Shown piece after piece: positions 52,624 to 63,926 of a stretch of 64,000 nucleotides of DNA; positions within the stretch are counted from its first letter, which is position 1; every line of letters starts with the position of its first letter. A program made the position numbers and the translations under genes. This stretch comes from Streptomyces sp. CB02366 (GTDB taxonomy: Bacteria; Actinomycetota; Actinomycetes; Streptomycetales; Streptomycetaceae): contig NZ_LIVT01000001.1 in NCBI RefSeq assembly GCF_001905905.1, positions 434,001-498,000 of the forward strand. The letters are read 5' to 3'. The notes beneath the pieces are model-generated. The model was not told the DNA's origin and did no database searches. It worked only from the letters and a program-made list of their open reading frames with translations.

Positions 52624-53373
52624 TCAGTCCCCGGTCCGGGTCGCGGCCGCCGCCATCGCCGCTCCCACGATGCCCGCGTTGTTCTGCAGCTGGGCAGGGA
52701 CGATCTCGGCCCGGACCTTCTCGATCAGCGGCAGGAACTTGTCCGCCTTGCGGCTCACGCCCCCGCCGATGATGAACAGTTCCGGCGAGAACAGCATCTC
52801 CACGTGGAGCAGGTACTTCTGGACCCGGTGCGCCCAGTGCTGCCAGCTCAGGTCCCCGTCGTCCTTGGCCTTCGTGGAGGCGTGCTTCTCCGCCTCGTGG
52901 CCGTGCAGTTCCAGGTGGCCCAGCTCGGTGTTCGGGACCAGCTTGCCGTCGGTGAAGACCGCGCTGCCGATGCCCGTACCGAACGTCAGCAGGATGACCG
53001 TGCCCGTGCGGCCCTTGCCCGCCCCGAACGTCATCTCGGCGACGCCGGCCGCGTCCGCGTCGTTCAGGATGGTGACGGGCTGGCCGATCCGCTCGGCCAG
53101 CAGGGCGCGGGCGTCCGTGTCGATCCAGCCCTTGTCGACATTGGCCGCGGTGCGGGTGATCCCGTCCGTGACGACCCCCGGGAACGTGACGCCGATCGGG
53201 CCCGACCAGTCGAAGTGGCCGACCACCTCCGCCACGCACCCGGCCACGCCGTCGGGCGTGGCCGGGTGCGGTGTCAGCACTTTGTGGCGCTCCTGCGCCA
53301 AGTCTCCTCGGTCCAGATCCACGGGAGCGCCCTTGATCCCGGATCCGCCGATGTCCACGCCGAAGATCTCCAT
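52624..53373 (-). CDS. ppgK: Polyphosphate glucokinase
   Basis: 249 residues. ROK-like sugar kinase using polyphosphate (and ATP) to make glucose-6-phosphate. The phosphate-1 motif [13 protein letters not shown] opens the protein; the adenosine/phosphate-2 region [13 protein letters not shown] and the motif [15 protein letters not shown], which takes the place of the ROK zinc motif, follow. This actinobacterial form is the usual length. The ATG at 53373 is clear. It is 38 bp downstream of the ispH stop in the same direction and may be co-transcribed with it. Confidence 0.95.
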   Translation of the reverse strand: MEIFGVDIGGSGIKGAPVDLDRGDLAQERHKVLTPHPATPDGVAGCVAEVVGHFDWSGPIGVTFPGVVTDGITRTAANVDKGWIDTDARALLAERIGQPVTILNDADAAGVAEMTFGAGKGRTGTVILLTFGTGIGSAVFTDGKLVPNTELGHLELHGHEAEKHASTKAKDDGDLSWQHWAHRVQKYLLHVEMLFSPELFIIGGGVSRKADKFLPLIEKVRAEIVPAQLQNNAGIVGAAMAAAATRTGD

Positions 53374-53411
53374 GGCATCCACCGTACGGGCAGGCAGGGC
53401 CCGGTGCGCGA

Positions 53412-54392
53412 CTACTCGGCGGAAAGGGCGGCGGCCTCGGCGCGCAGGTCGCGGCGGAGTTCCTTGGGGAGGGAGAAGGTGATCGACTCGTCGGCCGTCT
53501 TCACCGTCTCCACGTCCGCGTAACCGCGTTCCGCGAGCCATTCCAGGACGCCGTCGACCAGGACGTCCGGCACCGAGGCCCCGGAGGTGAGGCCGACCGT
53601 CGTCACGCCCTCCAGCCACGCTTCGTCGATCTCGCTCGCGAAGTCGACCAGGTGGGCGGCGGGGGCCCCGGCGTCCAGCGCGACCTCGACCATCCGGATG
53701 GAGTTGGAGGAGTTCTTGGAGCCGACCACGATGACCAGTTCGGCGTCCTCGGCCAGCTTCTTCACCGCGATCTGGCGGTTCTGCGTGGCGTAGCAGATGT
53801 CGTCGCTGGGCGGCGAGAGGAGATTGGGGAACTTCGACTTGAGGGCGTCGACCGTCTCCATCGTCTCGTCGACGGACAGGGTGGTCTGGGAGAGCCAGAC
53901 GACCTTCGACTCGTCGCGCACCTCGACGTTCGCCACGTCCTCGGGGCCGTCGACCAGCTGGATGTGGTCAGGGGCCTCGCCGGAGGTGCCGATGACCTCC
54001 TCGTGGCCCTCGTGGCCGATCAGGAGGATGTCGTAGTCCTCCTTGGCGTACCGGACGGCTTCCTTGTGGACCTTGGTGACCAGCGGGCAGGTCGCGTCGA
54101 TGGTGGCGAGCTTGCGCTCGGCGGCCTCCGCGTGGACGGTGGGCGCGACCCCGTGCGCGGAGAACATCACGATGGACCCCTCGGGCACCTCCGCGGTGAC
54201 GTCCACGAAGATCGCGCCCTTCTTCTCCAGGGTCTGCACGACGTACTTGTTGTGCACGATCTCGTGGCGGACGTAGATCGGGGCCCCGTACTGCTCCAGG
54301 GCCTTCTCCACGGCGATCACGGCGCGGTCCACGCCCGCGCAGTAGCCACGGGGAGCGGCGAGCAGGACACGGCGGGCAGGCGTTGCAGTCAT
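53412..54392 (-). CDS. ispH: 4-hydroxy-3-methylbut-2-enyl diphosphate reductase (IspH/LytB)
   Basis: 326 residues. The last step of the MEP isoprenoid pathway, making IPP and DMAPP in the cytoplasm. The three cysteines that hold the Fe-S cluster are visible in [23 protein letters not shown] and [12 protein letters not shown], with the conserved EIVHNKYVV and the substrate-binding [11 protein letters not shown] and [13 protein letters not shown] 54392 (MTATPARR) is used; ATG 54401 three codons earlier is possible. Divergent from the APC permease gene. Confidence 0.96.
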   Translation of the reverse strand: MTATPARRVLLAAPRGYCAGVDRAVIAVEKALEQYGAPIYVRHEIVHNKYVVQTLEKKGAIFVDVTAEVPEGSIVMFSAHGVAPTVHAEAAERKLATIDATCPLVTKVHKEAVRYAKEDYDILLIGHEGHEEVIGTSGEAPDHIQLVDGPEDVANVEVRDESKVVWLSQTTLSVDETMETVDALKSKFPNLLSPPSDDICYATQNRQIAVKKLAEDAELVIVVGSKNSSNSIRMVEVALDAGAPAAHLVDFASEIDEAWLEGVTTVGLTSGASVPDVLVDGVLEWLAERGYADVETVKTADESITFSLPKELRRDLRAEAAALSAE

Positions 54393-54494
54393 GCGTCCCA
54401 TCGTAAGGCCGTGGCGAACAGGCGCGCGGACGGCCGGATCGGGACACTGGTCGCGGTGTGTGTGCAGCATGTCGCTGATGGTGATGGAGGGGCG

Positions 54495-56147
54495 ATGACG
54501 TCGGTGCCCGGGAGCGGATCGGGAAGCGGTACGGGGAACGGAGCGAGGAACGGTACGGGGAACGGCGGGAGAGGAAGCGCGGTGAGCGGTACGGGCGGCG
54601 GGGCCGGGAGCGGCACGGGCGGCGGCAGCGGTACGGGCGGGCCGCAGGGAAGCCGTCCGGGGCCGGGTTCCGGGAGTTCCGGGAGCAGTGCCGAGCAGGG
54701 CGGCCTGCGCCGGACGCTCGGCTTCCGGGACCTGGTCGTCTACGGGCTCCTCTTCATCGCCCCGATGGCCCCCGTCGGCGTGTTCGGCGCCCTCGACGCG
54801 AAGTCCGACGGGGCGGTCGCCCTCGTCTACATCGTGGCCACGGTCGTCATGGGGTTCACCGCCTTCAGCTACGCCCAGATGGTGCGGGTCGCCCCCTTCG
54901 CCGGTTCGGTCTTCACGTATGCCCGCAAGGGGCTCGGGGAAGGGCCGGGGTTCATCGCCGGGTGGATGGCCATGCTCGACTACCTCCTCATCCCGGCCGT
55001 CGCCTACCTCTTCTCCGGGATCGCGATGAACGCCCTGGTCCCCGAGGTCTCGCGCTGGGTGTGGACCGCGCTCGCGGTGCTCGTGACGACCCTGCTCAAC
55101 CTGTGGGGCGTACGGGCGGCCGCCCGCGTCGGGTTCGCGGTGCTGGCCATGGAGATCGTCGTCCTGCTGGTCTTCGCCGTCGCGGCCGTCGTCGTCCTCG
55201 TACGGGACGGGGCCCAGCGCGGCTGGCTGACGCCGCTGACCGGGGACACCGGGTTCTCCCTGGCCGCCGTGCTGGGGGCCGTGTCGATCGCCGTGCTGTC
55301 GTACCTGGGTTTCGACGCCATCGCCTCGTTCGCCGAAGAGGTGACGGGCGGCTCGCGGAAGGTGGCGCGGGCGGTGCTGTTCTGCCTGGTGCTGGCCGGC
55401 ACGCTGTTCGTGGCGCAGTCCTATCTGGCGGCGCTGCTGGAACCGGTCAGCTCGGCCGAACTGGCGGCGGACCCGGCGGCGCAGGGGTCGGCGTTCTACG
55501 ACGCGGTGGACGCCTCGGTGGGGACCTGGTTGCACGACCTGGTGGCGGTCAGCAAGGCGATCGGCGCCGCCTTCGCCGCGCTGGCGGGGCAGGCCGCCGC
55601 CGGGCGGCTCGTCTTCGCGATGGCCCGCGAGCGGCGGCTGCCCGCGGTGCTCGCGAAGGTCAGCCCGTCGTCCGGGGTGCCGCGGGTGGCGATCCTCGGT
55701 GCGGCCGTCGTGACGCTGGTGGCCGCCGTGTGGGCGGCCCGGCGCGACGACGGCCTGGACCATCTGGTCTCGGTGGTGGACATCGGCGCGCTGACGGCGT
55801 TCGTCCTGTTGCACGCGTCCGTGGTCGGCTGGTTCGCCGTACGCCGGATGGCGGGGCCGCCCGTGTGGTGGCGGCACGTCCTCGTCCCGGTGGTCGGCGC
55901 GGGCATCCTGGTCGCGGTCATCGTCGAGGCGACGACGTCCTCCCAGGTGGTGGGCGTCTGCTGGCTCGGCGTGGGGCTCGTGGTGCTGGCGGTGCAGGGG
56001 ACGGGCCGCCGGAGCGGCGCGGAGGGCCCGGGAGGACCGGGAGGACCGGGAGGACCGGGAGGAGCAAGGGGCCCGGGAAGAGCAGGGGGCCCGGGAGGAG
56101 CAGGGGGCCCGGGGGCGCCGGAGAGTGGGCGCGGCATCGCGGAATGA
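54495..56147 (+). CDS. APC-superfamily amino-acid/amine permease
   Basis: 550 residues. A disordered Gly/Ser/Thr-rich head of about 75 residues precedes a 12-TM APC domain starting [20 protein letters not shown], with helix-1 and helix-6 features ([36 protein letters not shown]) that place it among cation-symporting importers. The tail is made of GGPGGPGG repeats (9-bp DNA units around 56028-56115). The substrate is not evident. GGAGGGG lies just before ATG 54495. Low-complexity sequence at both ends is unusual for the family. Confidence 0.85.
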   Translation: MTSVPGSGSGSGTGNGARNGTGNGGRGSAVSGTGGGAGSGTGGGSGTGGPQGSRPGPGSGSSGSSAEQGGLRRTLGFRDLVVYGLLFIAPMAPVGVFGALDAKSDGAVALVYIVATVVMGFTAFSYAQMVRVAPFAGSVFTYARKGLGEGPGFIAGWMAMLDYLLIPAVAYLFSGIAMNALVPEVSRWVWTALAVLVTTLLNLWGVRAAARVGFAVLAMEIVVLLVFAVAAVVVLVRDGAQRGWLTPLTGDTGFSLAAVLGAVSIAVLSYLGFDAIASFAEEVTGGSRKVARAVLFCLVLAGTLFVAQSYLAALLEPVSSAELAADPAAQGSAFYDAVDASVGTWLHDLVAVSKAIGAAFAALAGQAAAGRLVFAMARERRLPAVLAKVSPSSGVPRVAILGAAVVTLVAAVWAARRDDGLDHLVSVVDIGALTAFVLLHASVVGWFAVRRMAGPPVWWRHVLVPVVGAGILVAVIVEATTSSQVVGVCWLGVGLVVLAVQGTGRRSGAEGPGGPGGPGGPGGARGPGRAGGPGGAGGPGAPESGRGIAE

Positions 56148-56364
56148 GGTTCCGGGGCGTGCGCGACACAGAGGGCGGGGCGCCGGGGGGGCGTGCGCAG
56201 CACAAAGGGGGGCGAGGCGCCGGGGGAGCGTACGCGGCACGGCGCGGCGCGGTGAGGCGGCGGGGGCGTACGCGGGGAGGAGGCGGGCGGGCGGCCCTCG
56301 TCCCCGTGCCGCCGGGCGCGCGGGGGGCGGGGGCCTGTCGGCGGGTGCCGATACGCTCGCCGGT

Positions 56365-57576
56365 ATGGCTCTCAACACGTCCGCGGAAGCGCCGCTGCCC
56401 GTCGGTGAGGTCTCCCGGCTCATCGGCGGGTGGATCGACCGGCTCGGCGCCGTCTGGGTGGAGGGGCAGATCACCCAGTTGTCGCGGCGGCCCGGGGCCG
56501 GCGTCGTCTTCCTGACCCTGCGCGACCCCTCCCAGGACATCTCGGTGAGCGTGACCTGCTTCCGGCAGGTCTTCGACCGGATCGCCGACGTGGTGAGCGA
56601 GGGCGCGCGCGTCGTCGTCCTCGCCAAGCCGGAGTGGTACGCCCCCCGGGGGCAGCTGTCGCTGCGGGCCACCGACATCCGGCCGGTCGGGATCGGCGAG
56701 TTGCTGGTGCGGTTGGAGCAGCTGAAGAAGTCGCTCGCCGCCGAGGGGCTCTTCGCGCTGGACCGGAAGAAGCCGCTCCCCTTCCTGCCGCAGCTCATCG
56801 GGCTGGTCTGCGGGCGCGCCTCCGCCGCCGAGCGCGACGTCCTGGAGAACGCCCGCCGCCGCTGGCCCGCCGTCCGCTTCGAGGTCCGCAACACCGCCGT
56901 CCAGGGGGTGAACGCGGTCACCCAGGTCGTGCAGGCGGTCGAGGAGCTGGACGCGCTGCCCGAGGTCGACGTGATCGTGGTCGCCCGGGGCGGCGGCAGC
57001 GTCGAGGATCTGCTGCCGTTCTCCGACGAGCAGCTGGTCCGGACCGTGGCCGCCTGCCGTACGCCGGTGGTCTCCGCGATCGGCCACGAACCGGACTCGC
57101 CCCTGCTGGACCTGGTCGCCGACCTGCGCGCCTCCACGCCCACGGACGCGGCCAAGAAGGTCGTCCCCGACGTGGGCGAGGAGCTGGAGCGGGTGCAGCA
57201 GTTGCGGGACCGGGCGCTGCGGACCGTGCGGGGGCTGCTGGACCGCGAGGAGCGGGGGCTCGCGCACGCGCTGGGCCGGCCGGCGATGGAGCGGCCCCAG
57301 CGGCTGGTGGACGAGCGCGAGGCGGAGGTGGACGCGCTCGTCGGGCGCAGCCGCCGGGTGCTGGGCCACCTCCTGGACCGCGCCGACTCCGAGCTCTCGC
57401 ACACGCTCGCCCGGGTCGTCTCCCTCTCCCCCGCCGCCACCCTGGAGCGCGGGTACGCGGTGCTCCAGCGGCCGGACGGGCACGTGGTGCGCTCCCCCGA
57501 CGAGGCGGGGGCGGCCGGGGAACCGCTGCGGGCACGGGTGGCGGAGGGCGAGTTCACCGTACGGGTGGCGGAGTAG
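56365..57576 (+). CDS. xseA: Exodeoxyribonuclease VII large subunit
   Basis: 403 residues. An N-terminal OB-fold (about 10-100: [36 protein letters not shown]) is followed by the catalytic domain (about 125-330, [57 protein letters not shown]). The C-terminal helix carries the [15 protein letters not shown] motif. It degrades single-stranded DNA with XseB. The ATG at 56365 gives the usual N-terminus. xseB follows 72 bp downstream; the gap contains an 8-bp tandem repeat. Confidence 0.96.
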   Translation: MALNTSAEAPLPVGEVSRLIGGWIDRLGAVWVEGQITQLSRRPGAGVVFLTLRDPSQDISVSVTCFRQVFDRIADVVSEGARVVVLAKPEWYAPRGQLSLRATDIRPVGIGELLVRLEQLKKSLAAEGLFALDRKKPLPFLPQLIGLVCGRASAAERDVLENARRRWPAVRFEVRNTAVQGVNAVTQVVQAVEELDALPEVDVIVVARGGGSVEDLLPFSDEQLVRTVAACRTPVVSAIGHEPDSPLLDLVADLRASTPTDAAKKVVPDVGEELERVQQLRDRALRTVRGLLDREERGLAHALGRPAMERPQRLVDEREAEVDALVGRSRRVLGHLLDRADSELSHTLARVVSLSPAATLERGYAVLQRPDGHVVRSPDEAGAAGEPLRARVAEGEFTVRVAE

Positions 57577-57615
57577 CGCCCCGGCGCCCCGGCGCCCCGG
57601 TGCCCCGGTGCCCCG
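57577..57615. repeat. 8-bp tandem repeat x5 directly after the xseA stop
   Basis: CGCCCCGG three times, TGCCCCGG, then TGCCCCG, beginning at the base after the TAG. It fills most of the xseA-xseB gap. Confidence 0.85.
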
Positions 57616-57648
57616 AAGACATGACAGCTCACATTTAGGGTGGATCAC

Positions 57649-57891
57649 ATGACGGACGACGAGGGTACGGCGGCGGCCGCCGCCACGGGCACGCTCGGGT
57701 ACGAGCAGGCGCGCGACGAGCTGATCGAGGTCGTGCGCCGGCTGGAGGCGGGCGGCACGACCCTGGAGGAGTCGCTGGCCCTGTGGGAGCGGGGCGAGGA
57801 GCTGGCCAGGGTCTGCCGCCACTGGCTGGAGGGCGCCCGCGCCCGGCTGGACGCGGCGCTCGCCCGCCCGCAGGACGCGGACGAGGGCTGA
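57649..57891 (+). CDS. xseB: Exodeoxyribonuclease VII small subunit
   Basis: 80 residues: GYEQARDELIEVVRRLEAGG, then LEESLALWERGEELARVCRH and the closing RARLDAAL. This is the whole XSE small-subunit helical hairpin that binds the large subunit's coiled coil and is needed for activity. ATG 57649 is chosen; an in-frame codon at 57640 is possible. Second gene of the xseAB operon, ending 223 bp before the RutE-like gene. Confidence 0.95.
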   Translation: MTDDEGTAAAAATGTLGYEQARDELIEVVRRLEAGGTTLEESLALWERGEELARVCRHWLEGARARLDAALARPQDADEG

Positions 57892-58114
57892 GGCGGCGGG
57901 CCGGGGGGCGCGGCCCCTTCGGGGCGGGTGGTGCGCCCGATGCGGGCGCGTACTCCGCGCGCTGCGGGCCGCGGTCCCCGCTCCTTGCGGACGGGGTCCG
58001 GCCGGGGGCTGTGGAATGGATCACTCCATCCCCGTTTTAGTTGAAAGTTAACCTACTTCAGGCGTACGTTCGGACCTTCTTCCCCCACTGTGCACATCGG
58101 AAGGTCAGCACCAC

Positions 58115-58705
58115 ATGTCCCTCGTTCTCGACCCCGCCGCCCAGGACCTCCTCTTCCGCGAGGCCCGCACCGCCAACACGTTCACCGACGAGCCGGTGAC
58201 CGACGAGCAGGTCCAGGCGATCTACGACCTGGTAAAGTTCGGCCCCACCGCCTTCAACCAGTCGCCGCTGCGCGTCGTCCTGGTCCGGTCCGCCGAGGGT
58301 CGCGAGCGCCTGGTGCAGCACATGGCCGAGGGCAACCGCCCGAAGACCGCGACCGCCCCGCTGGTCGCGATCCTGGCCGCCGACAACGAGTTCCACGAGG
58401 AGCTCCCGGCGCTGCTCCCGCACTTCCCGCAGGCCAAGGACGTGTTCTTCTCGGAGCGCCCGGTCCGCGAGTCGGCCGCCGGCCTCAACGCCGCCCTCCA
58501 GGCCGCCTACTTCATCATCGGCGTCCGCGCCGCCGGCCTGGCCGCCGGCCCGATGACCGGTTACGACGCCGCGGGCATCCAGAAGGAGTTCCTGGACGAC
58601 GACCACACCCCGCTGATGGTCGTCAACATCGGCAAGCCGGGCGAGGACGCGTGGTTCCCGCGCAGCCCCCGCCTCTCCTACGACGAGGTCGTCAAGACCG
58701 TCTGA
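58115..58705 (+). CDS. RutE-like malonic semialdehyde reductase / nitroreductase family
   Basis: 196 residues. An FMN-binding nitroreductase fold with FREARTANTFTDEPVTDEQV, the FMN-phosphate segment FGPTAFNQSPLRVVLV and the C-terminal GYDAAGIQKEFL and VVNIGKPGEDAWFPR, matching the RutE/HadB subgroup that reduces malonic semialdehyde or similar aldehydes and quinones. No other rut gene is near, so a role in pyrimidine breakdown is not indicated. The AT-rich leader 58034-58075 (TAGTTGAAAGTTAACCTACT) is the likely promoter/operator. Ends at a canonical terminator. Confidence 0.88.
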   Translation: MSLVLDPAAQDLLFREARTANTFTDEPVTDEQVQAIYDLVKFGPTAFNQSPLRVVLVRSAEGRERLVQHMAEGNRPKTATAPLVAILAADNEFHEELPALLPHFPQAKDVFFSERPVRESAAGLNAALQAAYFIIGVRAAGLAAGPMTGYDAAGIQKEFLDDDHTPLMVVNIGKPGEDAWFPRSPRLSYDEVVKTV

Positions 58706-58718
58706 GGCCCCTCGCGCA

Positions 58719-58755
58719 CGGAAAAGGCCCCCGGTGTTCCGGGGGCCTTTTTCCG
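58719..58755 (+). terminator. Intrinsic terminator with T-tract
   Basis: AAAAGGCCCCCGG and CCGGGGGCCTTTTT pair around TGTT, 14 bp after the RutE-like stop: a classical stem-loop with a U-run, rare in this window. Confidence 0.88.
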
Positions 58756-58817
58756 TACGTGCCGGCCTCGGGTTTCCGTACGTGCCGCCTTGGGTTTCCG
58801 TACGTGCCGGCCTCGGG
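58750..58817. repeat. 23-bp tandem repeat x3 after the terminator
   Basis: TTTCCGTACGTGCCGGCCTC plus GGG at 58750 and 58795, with a 22-bp variant (GCCGCCTTGGG end) at 58773. It starts inside the T-tract of the terminator and stops 21 bp before the stop codon of the convergent DUF4245 gene. Confidence 0.85.
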
Positions 58818-58838
58818 CCGGTGCGGTGCGGCCGGGCG

Positions 58839-59378
58839 TCAGGAAGCCGGGGCGGCCGGCGGCGTCGTCTTCAGCGCCGCGGCCATCCTCACCAGGCTCT
58901 CCTTCGGCGCCGAGCCGGTCACCACCGTGGTGTGGCCCTTCCCGGGCAGGACGAGGGCGTCGTACTTCTCGCCCTCCCAGACCTGCCACTCCTCGCCGCC
59001 CACCGTCTCGGTCCGCCCGGTGTCCCGCGCCTTCTGGCTGACCTCGGGGACGTAGGTGCGGGCGGCGGCGGTGGACTGCTCGACCGCGACGTACTTGCGG
59101 TCCGCGTCGAGGAAGCCGAGGTGCCAGGCCTTGTCCGCGGCCTCGTCGTACCGGACGGAGGTCGCCTTCCACTTCTCCGGCAGGCCCTCCGGGGCGGCCA
59201 CCGGGTAAGGGGCCGCCGTGCGCACCGTCGCCAGCTCCACGGTGAAGTCGACCGCCTTGAGCGGGTCCGCGTGCTCGTCCTTCGGGATGAAGAGGTAGAT
59301 GACCCCCGCGCAGGCGGCGATCACCAACGTCGACAGGAGCATGTCCCGGACTGTCTGCTTGCCTCGCTTGCTTGCCAC
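58839..59378 (-). CDS. DUF4245 membrane-anchored protein
   Basis: 179 residues. A short basic head (KRGKQTVRDM) and one TM helix (about 13-31, LLSTLVIAACAGVIYLFIP) anchor an extracytoplasmic DUF4245 domain of about 145 residues (GLPEKWKATSVRYDEAADKA, LGFLDADRKYVAVEQS, LVLPGKGHTTVVTGSAP). The family is restricted to actinobacteria and has no assigned role; it habitually lies next to glpX. GTG 59378 is set by the TM helix. Divergent from glpX. Confidence 0.87.
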   Translation of the reverse strand: MASKRGKQTVRDMLLSTLVIAACAGVIYLFIPKDEHADPLKAVDFTVELATVRTAAPYPVAAPEGLPEKWKATSVRYDEAADKAWHLGFLDADRKYVAVEQSTAAARTYVPEVSQKARDTGRTETVGGEEWQVWEGEKYDALVLPGKGHTTVVTGSAPKESLVRMAAALKTTPPAAPAS

Positions 59379-59498
59379 GGGTCCATGGTGGCACGCGGCC
59401 TGACACGCCCGGCCGCAGGGTGCCGCTCGGGGGCGGGGCGGGCGCCCGCCGGAACGCGCGACGCACGGGCGCTCATGCGTGACCCGCCCTGCTCATTT

Positions 59499-59514
59499 TA
59501 TCGACCTACCGATA
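59499..59514. promoter_or_regulatory. TATCG-ACCTAC-CGATA inverted repeat upstream of glpX
   Basis: Two 5-base arms around a 6-base centre in the only AT-rich part of the DUF4245/glpX spacer, 52 bp before the glpX ATG; likely promoter or operator, regulator unknown. Confidence 0.45.
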
Positions 59515-59566
59515 GAGTCGCAGCACCCTCATATCCGGTCGTCGCCGTACAGAAAGGTGCGCTCCG

Positions 59567-60598
59567 ATGTCCGAGCATCATCTGCCGTCCCAACTGGAGG
59601 TCTCCCCGGAGGCCCCGGACCGCAACCTGGCCCTGGAGCTGGTCCGGGTCACCGAGGCCGCCGCCATGGCGGCCGGGCGCTGGGTGGGCCGCGGCGACAA
59701 GATCGGCGCCGACGGCGCCGCCGTGAAGGCCATGCGCACCCTCGTCTCGACCGTCTCGATGAACGGCGTCGTCGTCATCGGCGAGGGCGAGAAGGACGAG
59801 GCCCCGATGCTGTTCAACGGCGAACGGGTCGGCGACGGCACCGGCGCCGAGGTCGACATCGCGGTCGATCCGATCGACGGCACCACGCTCAACGCCAAGG
59901 GCATGCCGAACGCCATCGCCGTCCTCGCGGCGGCCGACCGCGGCGCGATGTTCGACCCGTCGGCGGTGTTCTACATGGACAAGCTGGTCACCGGGCCCGA
60001 GGCGGCGGACTTCGTCGACATCAACGCGCCCGTGGCCGTGAACATCCGGCGCGTGGCCCGGGCGAAGAACTCCACGCCCGAGGACGTCACCGTGGTCATC
60101 CTCGACCGGCCCCGGCACGAGGGCATCGTCAAGGAGATCCGGGAGACCGGCGCGCGGATCAAGTTCATCTCCGACGGCGACGTCGCGGGCTCGATCATGG
60201 CCGCCCGCGAGGGCACCGGCGTCGATCTGCTGATGGGCATCGGCGGGACGCCCGAGGGCATCATCTCCGCCTGCGCCATAAAGTGCCTCGGCGGCGTCAT
60301 CCAGGGCAAGCTGTGGCCCAAGGACGAGGCGGAGCGGCAGAAGGCGCTGGACGCGGGCCACGACCTGGACCGGGTGCTGTCCACCGACGACCTGGTCAGC
60401 GGGGACAACGTGTTCTTCGTGGCGACGGGGATCACGGACGGCGAGCTGATGCGCGGGGTGCGGTACCGCGCGGAGACGGCGACCACCGAGTCCATCGTGA
60501 TGCGGTCCAAGTCCGGCACGATCCGGACGATCTCCTCGACCCACCGGCTGTCGAAGCTGCGCGCCTACAGCGCCATCGACTTCGACCGCGCGAAGTAG
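59567..60598 (+). CDS. glpX: Class II fructose-1,6-bisphosphatase
   Basis: 343 residues, the normal length. Hydrolyses fructose-1,6-bisphosphate in gluconeogenesis, in the cytoplasm. Metal-ligand motifs are visible: [25 protein letters not shown] and VDPIDGTT, plus the substrate-site lysine region [10 protein letters not shown] and GIGGTPEGI. The start [12 protein letters not shown] is clear, with AAAGG upstream. In actinobacteria this is the main FBPase. It ends at an exceptionally long perfect hairpin shared with the convergent WhiB-like gene. Confidence 0.96.
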   Translation: MSEHHLPSQLEVSPEAPDRNLALELVRVTEAAAMAAGRWVGRGDKIGADGAAVKAMRTLVSTVSMNGVVVIGEGEKDEAPMLFNGERVGDGTGAEVDIAVDPIDGTTLNAKGMPNAIAVLAAADRGAMFDPSAVFYMDKLVTGPEAADFVDINAPVAVNIRRVARAKNSTPEDVTVVILDRPRHEGIVKEIRETGARIKFISDGDVAGSIMAAREGTGVDLLMGIGGTPEGIISACAIKCLGGVIQGKLWPKDEAERQKALDAGHDLDRVLSTDDLVSGDNVFFVATGITDGELMRGVRYRAETATTESIVMRSKSGTIRTISSTHRLSKLRAYSAIDFDRAK

Positions 60599-60608
60599 CC
60601 GAAGCCCG

Positions 60609-60668
60609 GCGCACGGGAAGGGGGCGGGAAGAGCGGATCAGCGCTCTTCCCGCCCCCTTCCCGTGCGC
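60609..60668. terminator. 26-bp perfect hairpin between glpX and the WhiB-like gene
   Basis: A 26-base arm (60609-60634) pairs perfectly with 60643-60668 around an 8-base loop. It begins 11 bp after the glpX stop and ends 3 bp before the stop of the convergent WhiB-like gene, so it serves both. Confidence 0.9.
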
Positions 60669-60670
60669 GT

Positions 60671-61042
60671 TCAGCCCGCCGCCGCTATGCGCTCGGCCGT
60701 CGCCGCGGTCGTCAGCTCGATGTCCCGCCGCCGTCGCCGGGCCAGCGCCACCCGTCGCTCCGCGGCGGTGAGCCCGCCCCACACCCCGTACGGCTCGGGC
60801 TGCATCAGCGCGTGCTCCCGGCAGTCCACCATGACCGGGCACCGGGCGCAGACCCGCTTGGCGGCCTCCTCGCGGGCCAGCCGGGCGGCGGTCGGTTCCT
60901 TGGAGGGGGCGAAGAACAGGCCGGCCTCATCGCTGCGGCAGGCCGCGTCGGAATGCCAGGGGCCGGCGTCGTCCTCCCGGGAGGGGGACCGCTGGGCCGG
61001 AACGGCGGCGACCTGCAGGGGCTGATGCGGCGGTTGCAGCAC
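60671..61042 (-). CDS. WhiB-family iron-sulfur transcriptional regulator
   Basis: 123 residues. Four cluster-binding cysteines at 35, 65, 68 and 74 (DAAC, CARCPVMVDC), the turn PYGVWGGLT, and a basic C-terminal helix (RRVALARRRRRDIE). WhiB-like proteins bind sigma factor HrdB region 4 and regulate development or redox responses. The long N-terminal tail and position next to glpX suggest the orthologue of S. coelicolor SCO5046 (wblI), from memory. The leader of about 165 bp between it and the DUF1707 gene is AT-richer. Confidence 0.92.
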   Translation of the reverse strand: MLQPPHQPLQVAAVPAQRSPSREDDAGPWHSDAACRSDEAGLFFAPSKEPTAARLAREEAAKRVCARCPVMVDCREHALMQPEPYGVWGGLTAAERRVALARRRRRDIELTTAATAERIAAAG

Positions 61043-61207
61043 GGTCTACTCCTGACGACGGCTACGGCTTCGCGAGCGAGAGTCGATGCAGCACTCCCTA
61101 CCCGCTGTGCGTACGCCTATGCACTCCGTGCCACCGGCGGTCGACGCACCGCAATGCGCCCTTGCGGCATTCTGGCTGATTACCGAAGGGCGTCCGCCGC
61201 CTCTTAT

Positions 61208-61903
61208 TCAGTGCCCGAGGTGTTTGCGCAGCCGCCGCTGAAGGTCCGCGACGAACTTGCCGCGCTTCGGGCGCGCTTCGACGGAGCCGAACACGGAATA
61301 GCCGTTCACCACCACGACCGGCGCTTCCGGGTCCGCCGATTCGAGCGTCCGTACATCGAAGGCGCCGAAAACGCCGGTGCCGTTACCGCGCAGGGAAATG
61401 TTCTCCGGCACCCTCACGTCGACGCTGCCGAAGATGGACGTCGCATTGATGACGGTGAGTCGTTGGCCGAAAAGCGCCTCGGTCAGATCGATCTCCACGC
61501 TGCCGAAGAGCGCGAAGGCGTTCGTCCGGCCGCCGACCCGCCAGCGGCCCTTGCGGCTCGCGCCGCTGAAGACCGCGACCAGGTTCTCCGCCGGCCCCTC
61601 GGGGCCCGGGGGGCCGTAGGCGTACGGCTGCTGCGCGCCGGGGCGGGCGGCGGAGCCGGAAGCGGCGGGCAGGTCCCTGACCAGCGGCTGGAGTTCGCCG
61701 ACGGTCTTGGCCCGGTAGACCAGGTCCACCCGCTCGGCGTGCTCGTCGGCCGTCAGCCGGCCCTCGGCCATCGCCTCGCGCAGGATGTCGGCGATCCGGT
61801 CGCGATCGGCGTCGGATGCGCGGAGGCCGTCGGCCGCCGGGGCTTCGACGGGCGGCGGGGCGGCCGGGGCGAGGGGCTGCTGGGGCTGCTTCTCTAGGTC
61901 CAC
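61208..61903 (-). CDS. DUF1707 protein with LiaF-like C-terminal domain
   Basis: 231 residues. A Pro/Ala-rich head, then DUF1707 (about 27-80: GLRASDADRDRIADILREAM, RLTADEHAERVDLVYRAKTV) and, after a linker, a beta-helix-like domain (about 105-215) with FALFGSVEIDLTEALF, TSIFGSVDVRVPENI, GVFGAFDVRTLES and YSVFGSVEARPK, the FGSV repeats of cell-wall-active-antibiotic response (LiaF/DUF2154) proteins. It is soluble, so it may sense or bind at the membrane surface by partner. Divergent from the fumarase gene. Start at ATG 61903. Confidence 0.87.
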   Translation of the reverse strand: MDLEKQPQQPLAPAAPPPVEAPAADGLRASDADRDRIADILREAMAEGRLTADEHAERVDLVYRAKTVGELQPLVRDLPAASGSAARPGAQQPYAYGPPGPEGPAENLVAVFSGASRKGRWRVGGRTNAFALFGSVEIDLTEALFGQRLTVINATSIFGSVDVRVPENISLRGNGTGVFGAFDVRTLESADPEAPVVVVNGYSVFGSVEARPKRGKFVADLQRRLRKHLGH

Positions 61904-61979
61904 CGCCCCAGCGTACCCAAACGCGATAGATCGCGACTACCCCCCGACCGGCGCGCCCCGGGCCCTTCCCCGCCGGGTT

Positions 61980-61998
61980 CCAGGTGAGCCTTACCTCA
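61980..61998. promoter_or_regulatory. DmdR/IdeR-type iron box upstream of Fe-S fumarase
   Basis: CCAGGTGAGCCTTACCTCA matches the actinobacterial iron-box consensus TWAGGTWAGSCTWACCTWA at 15 of 19 positions, with both AGGT/ACCT half-sites intact. It lies 88 bp before the fumarase start codon. Confidence 0.6.
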
Positions 61999-62086
61999 CA
62001 GGCATCCGCCGGAGGCGGCGTTCTACCCTGGTGGACGCGCTGCCCGAGGGAGGTCAGCCGCTGTCGCCGAGTGAGGAATGGCCGTC

Positions 62087-63754
<1,668 letters not shown>

Positions 63755-63770
63755 TCCATCGCCGTGCCTT

Positions 63771-63806
63771 CCGTGGGGGCCCGTCCGGCCGGACGGGCCC
63801 CCACGG
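63771..63806 (+). terminator. 18-bp perfect palindrome after fumarase
   Basis: CCGTGGGGGCCCGTCCGG is followed directly by its reverse complement, 17 bp after the stop. Confidence 0.82.
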
Positions 63807-63926
63807 GGTGTCCGGAGAGCCCCGACCGCCCCCGCGCGGCGGCTCTTCCCCTCCGCGGCGGGCCTCCTCTTTCCCCCGTGGCGGCCTTCCCCGGCGGGCG
63901 GTCCCCCGGCCCTCCCCGCGGCGTCC

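Noticed and set aside
54402..57632. N-terminal extension of IspH opposite the permease and xseA genes
   Set aside because: The open minus-strand frame upstream of IspH is an antisense artefact; IspH has its normal N-terminus at 54392.
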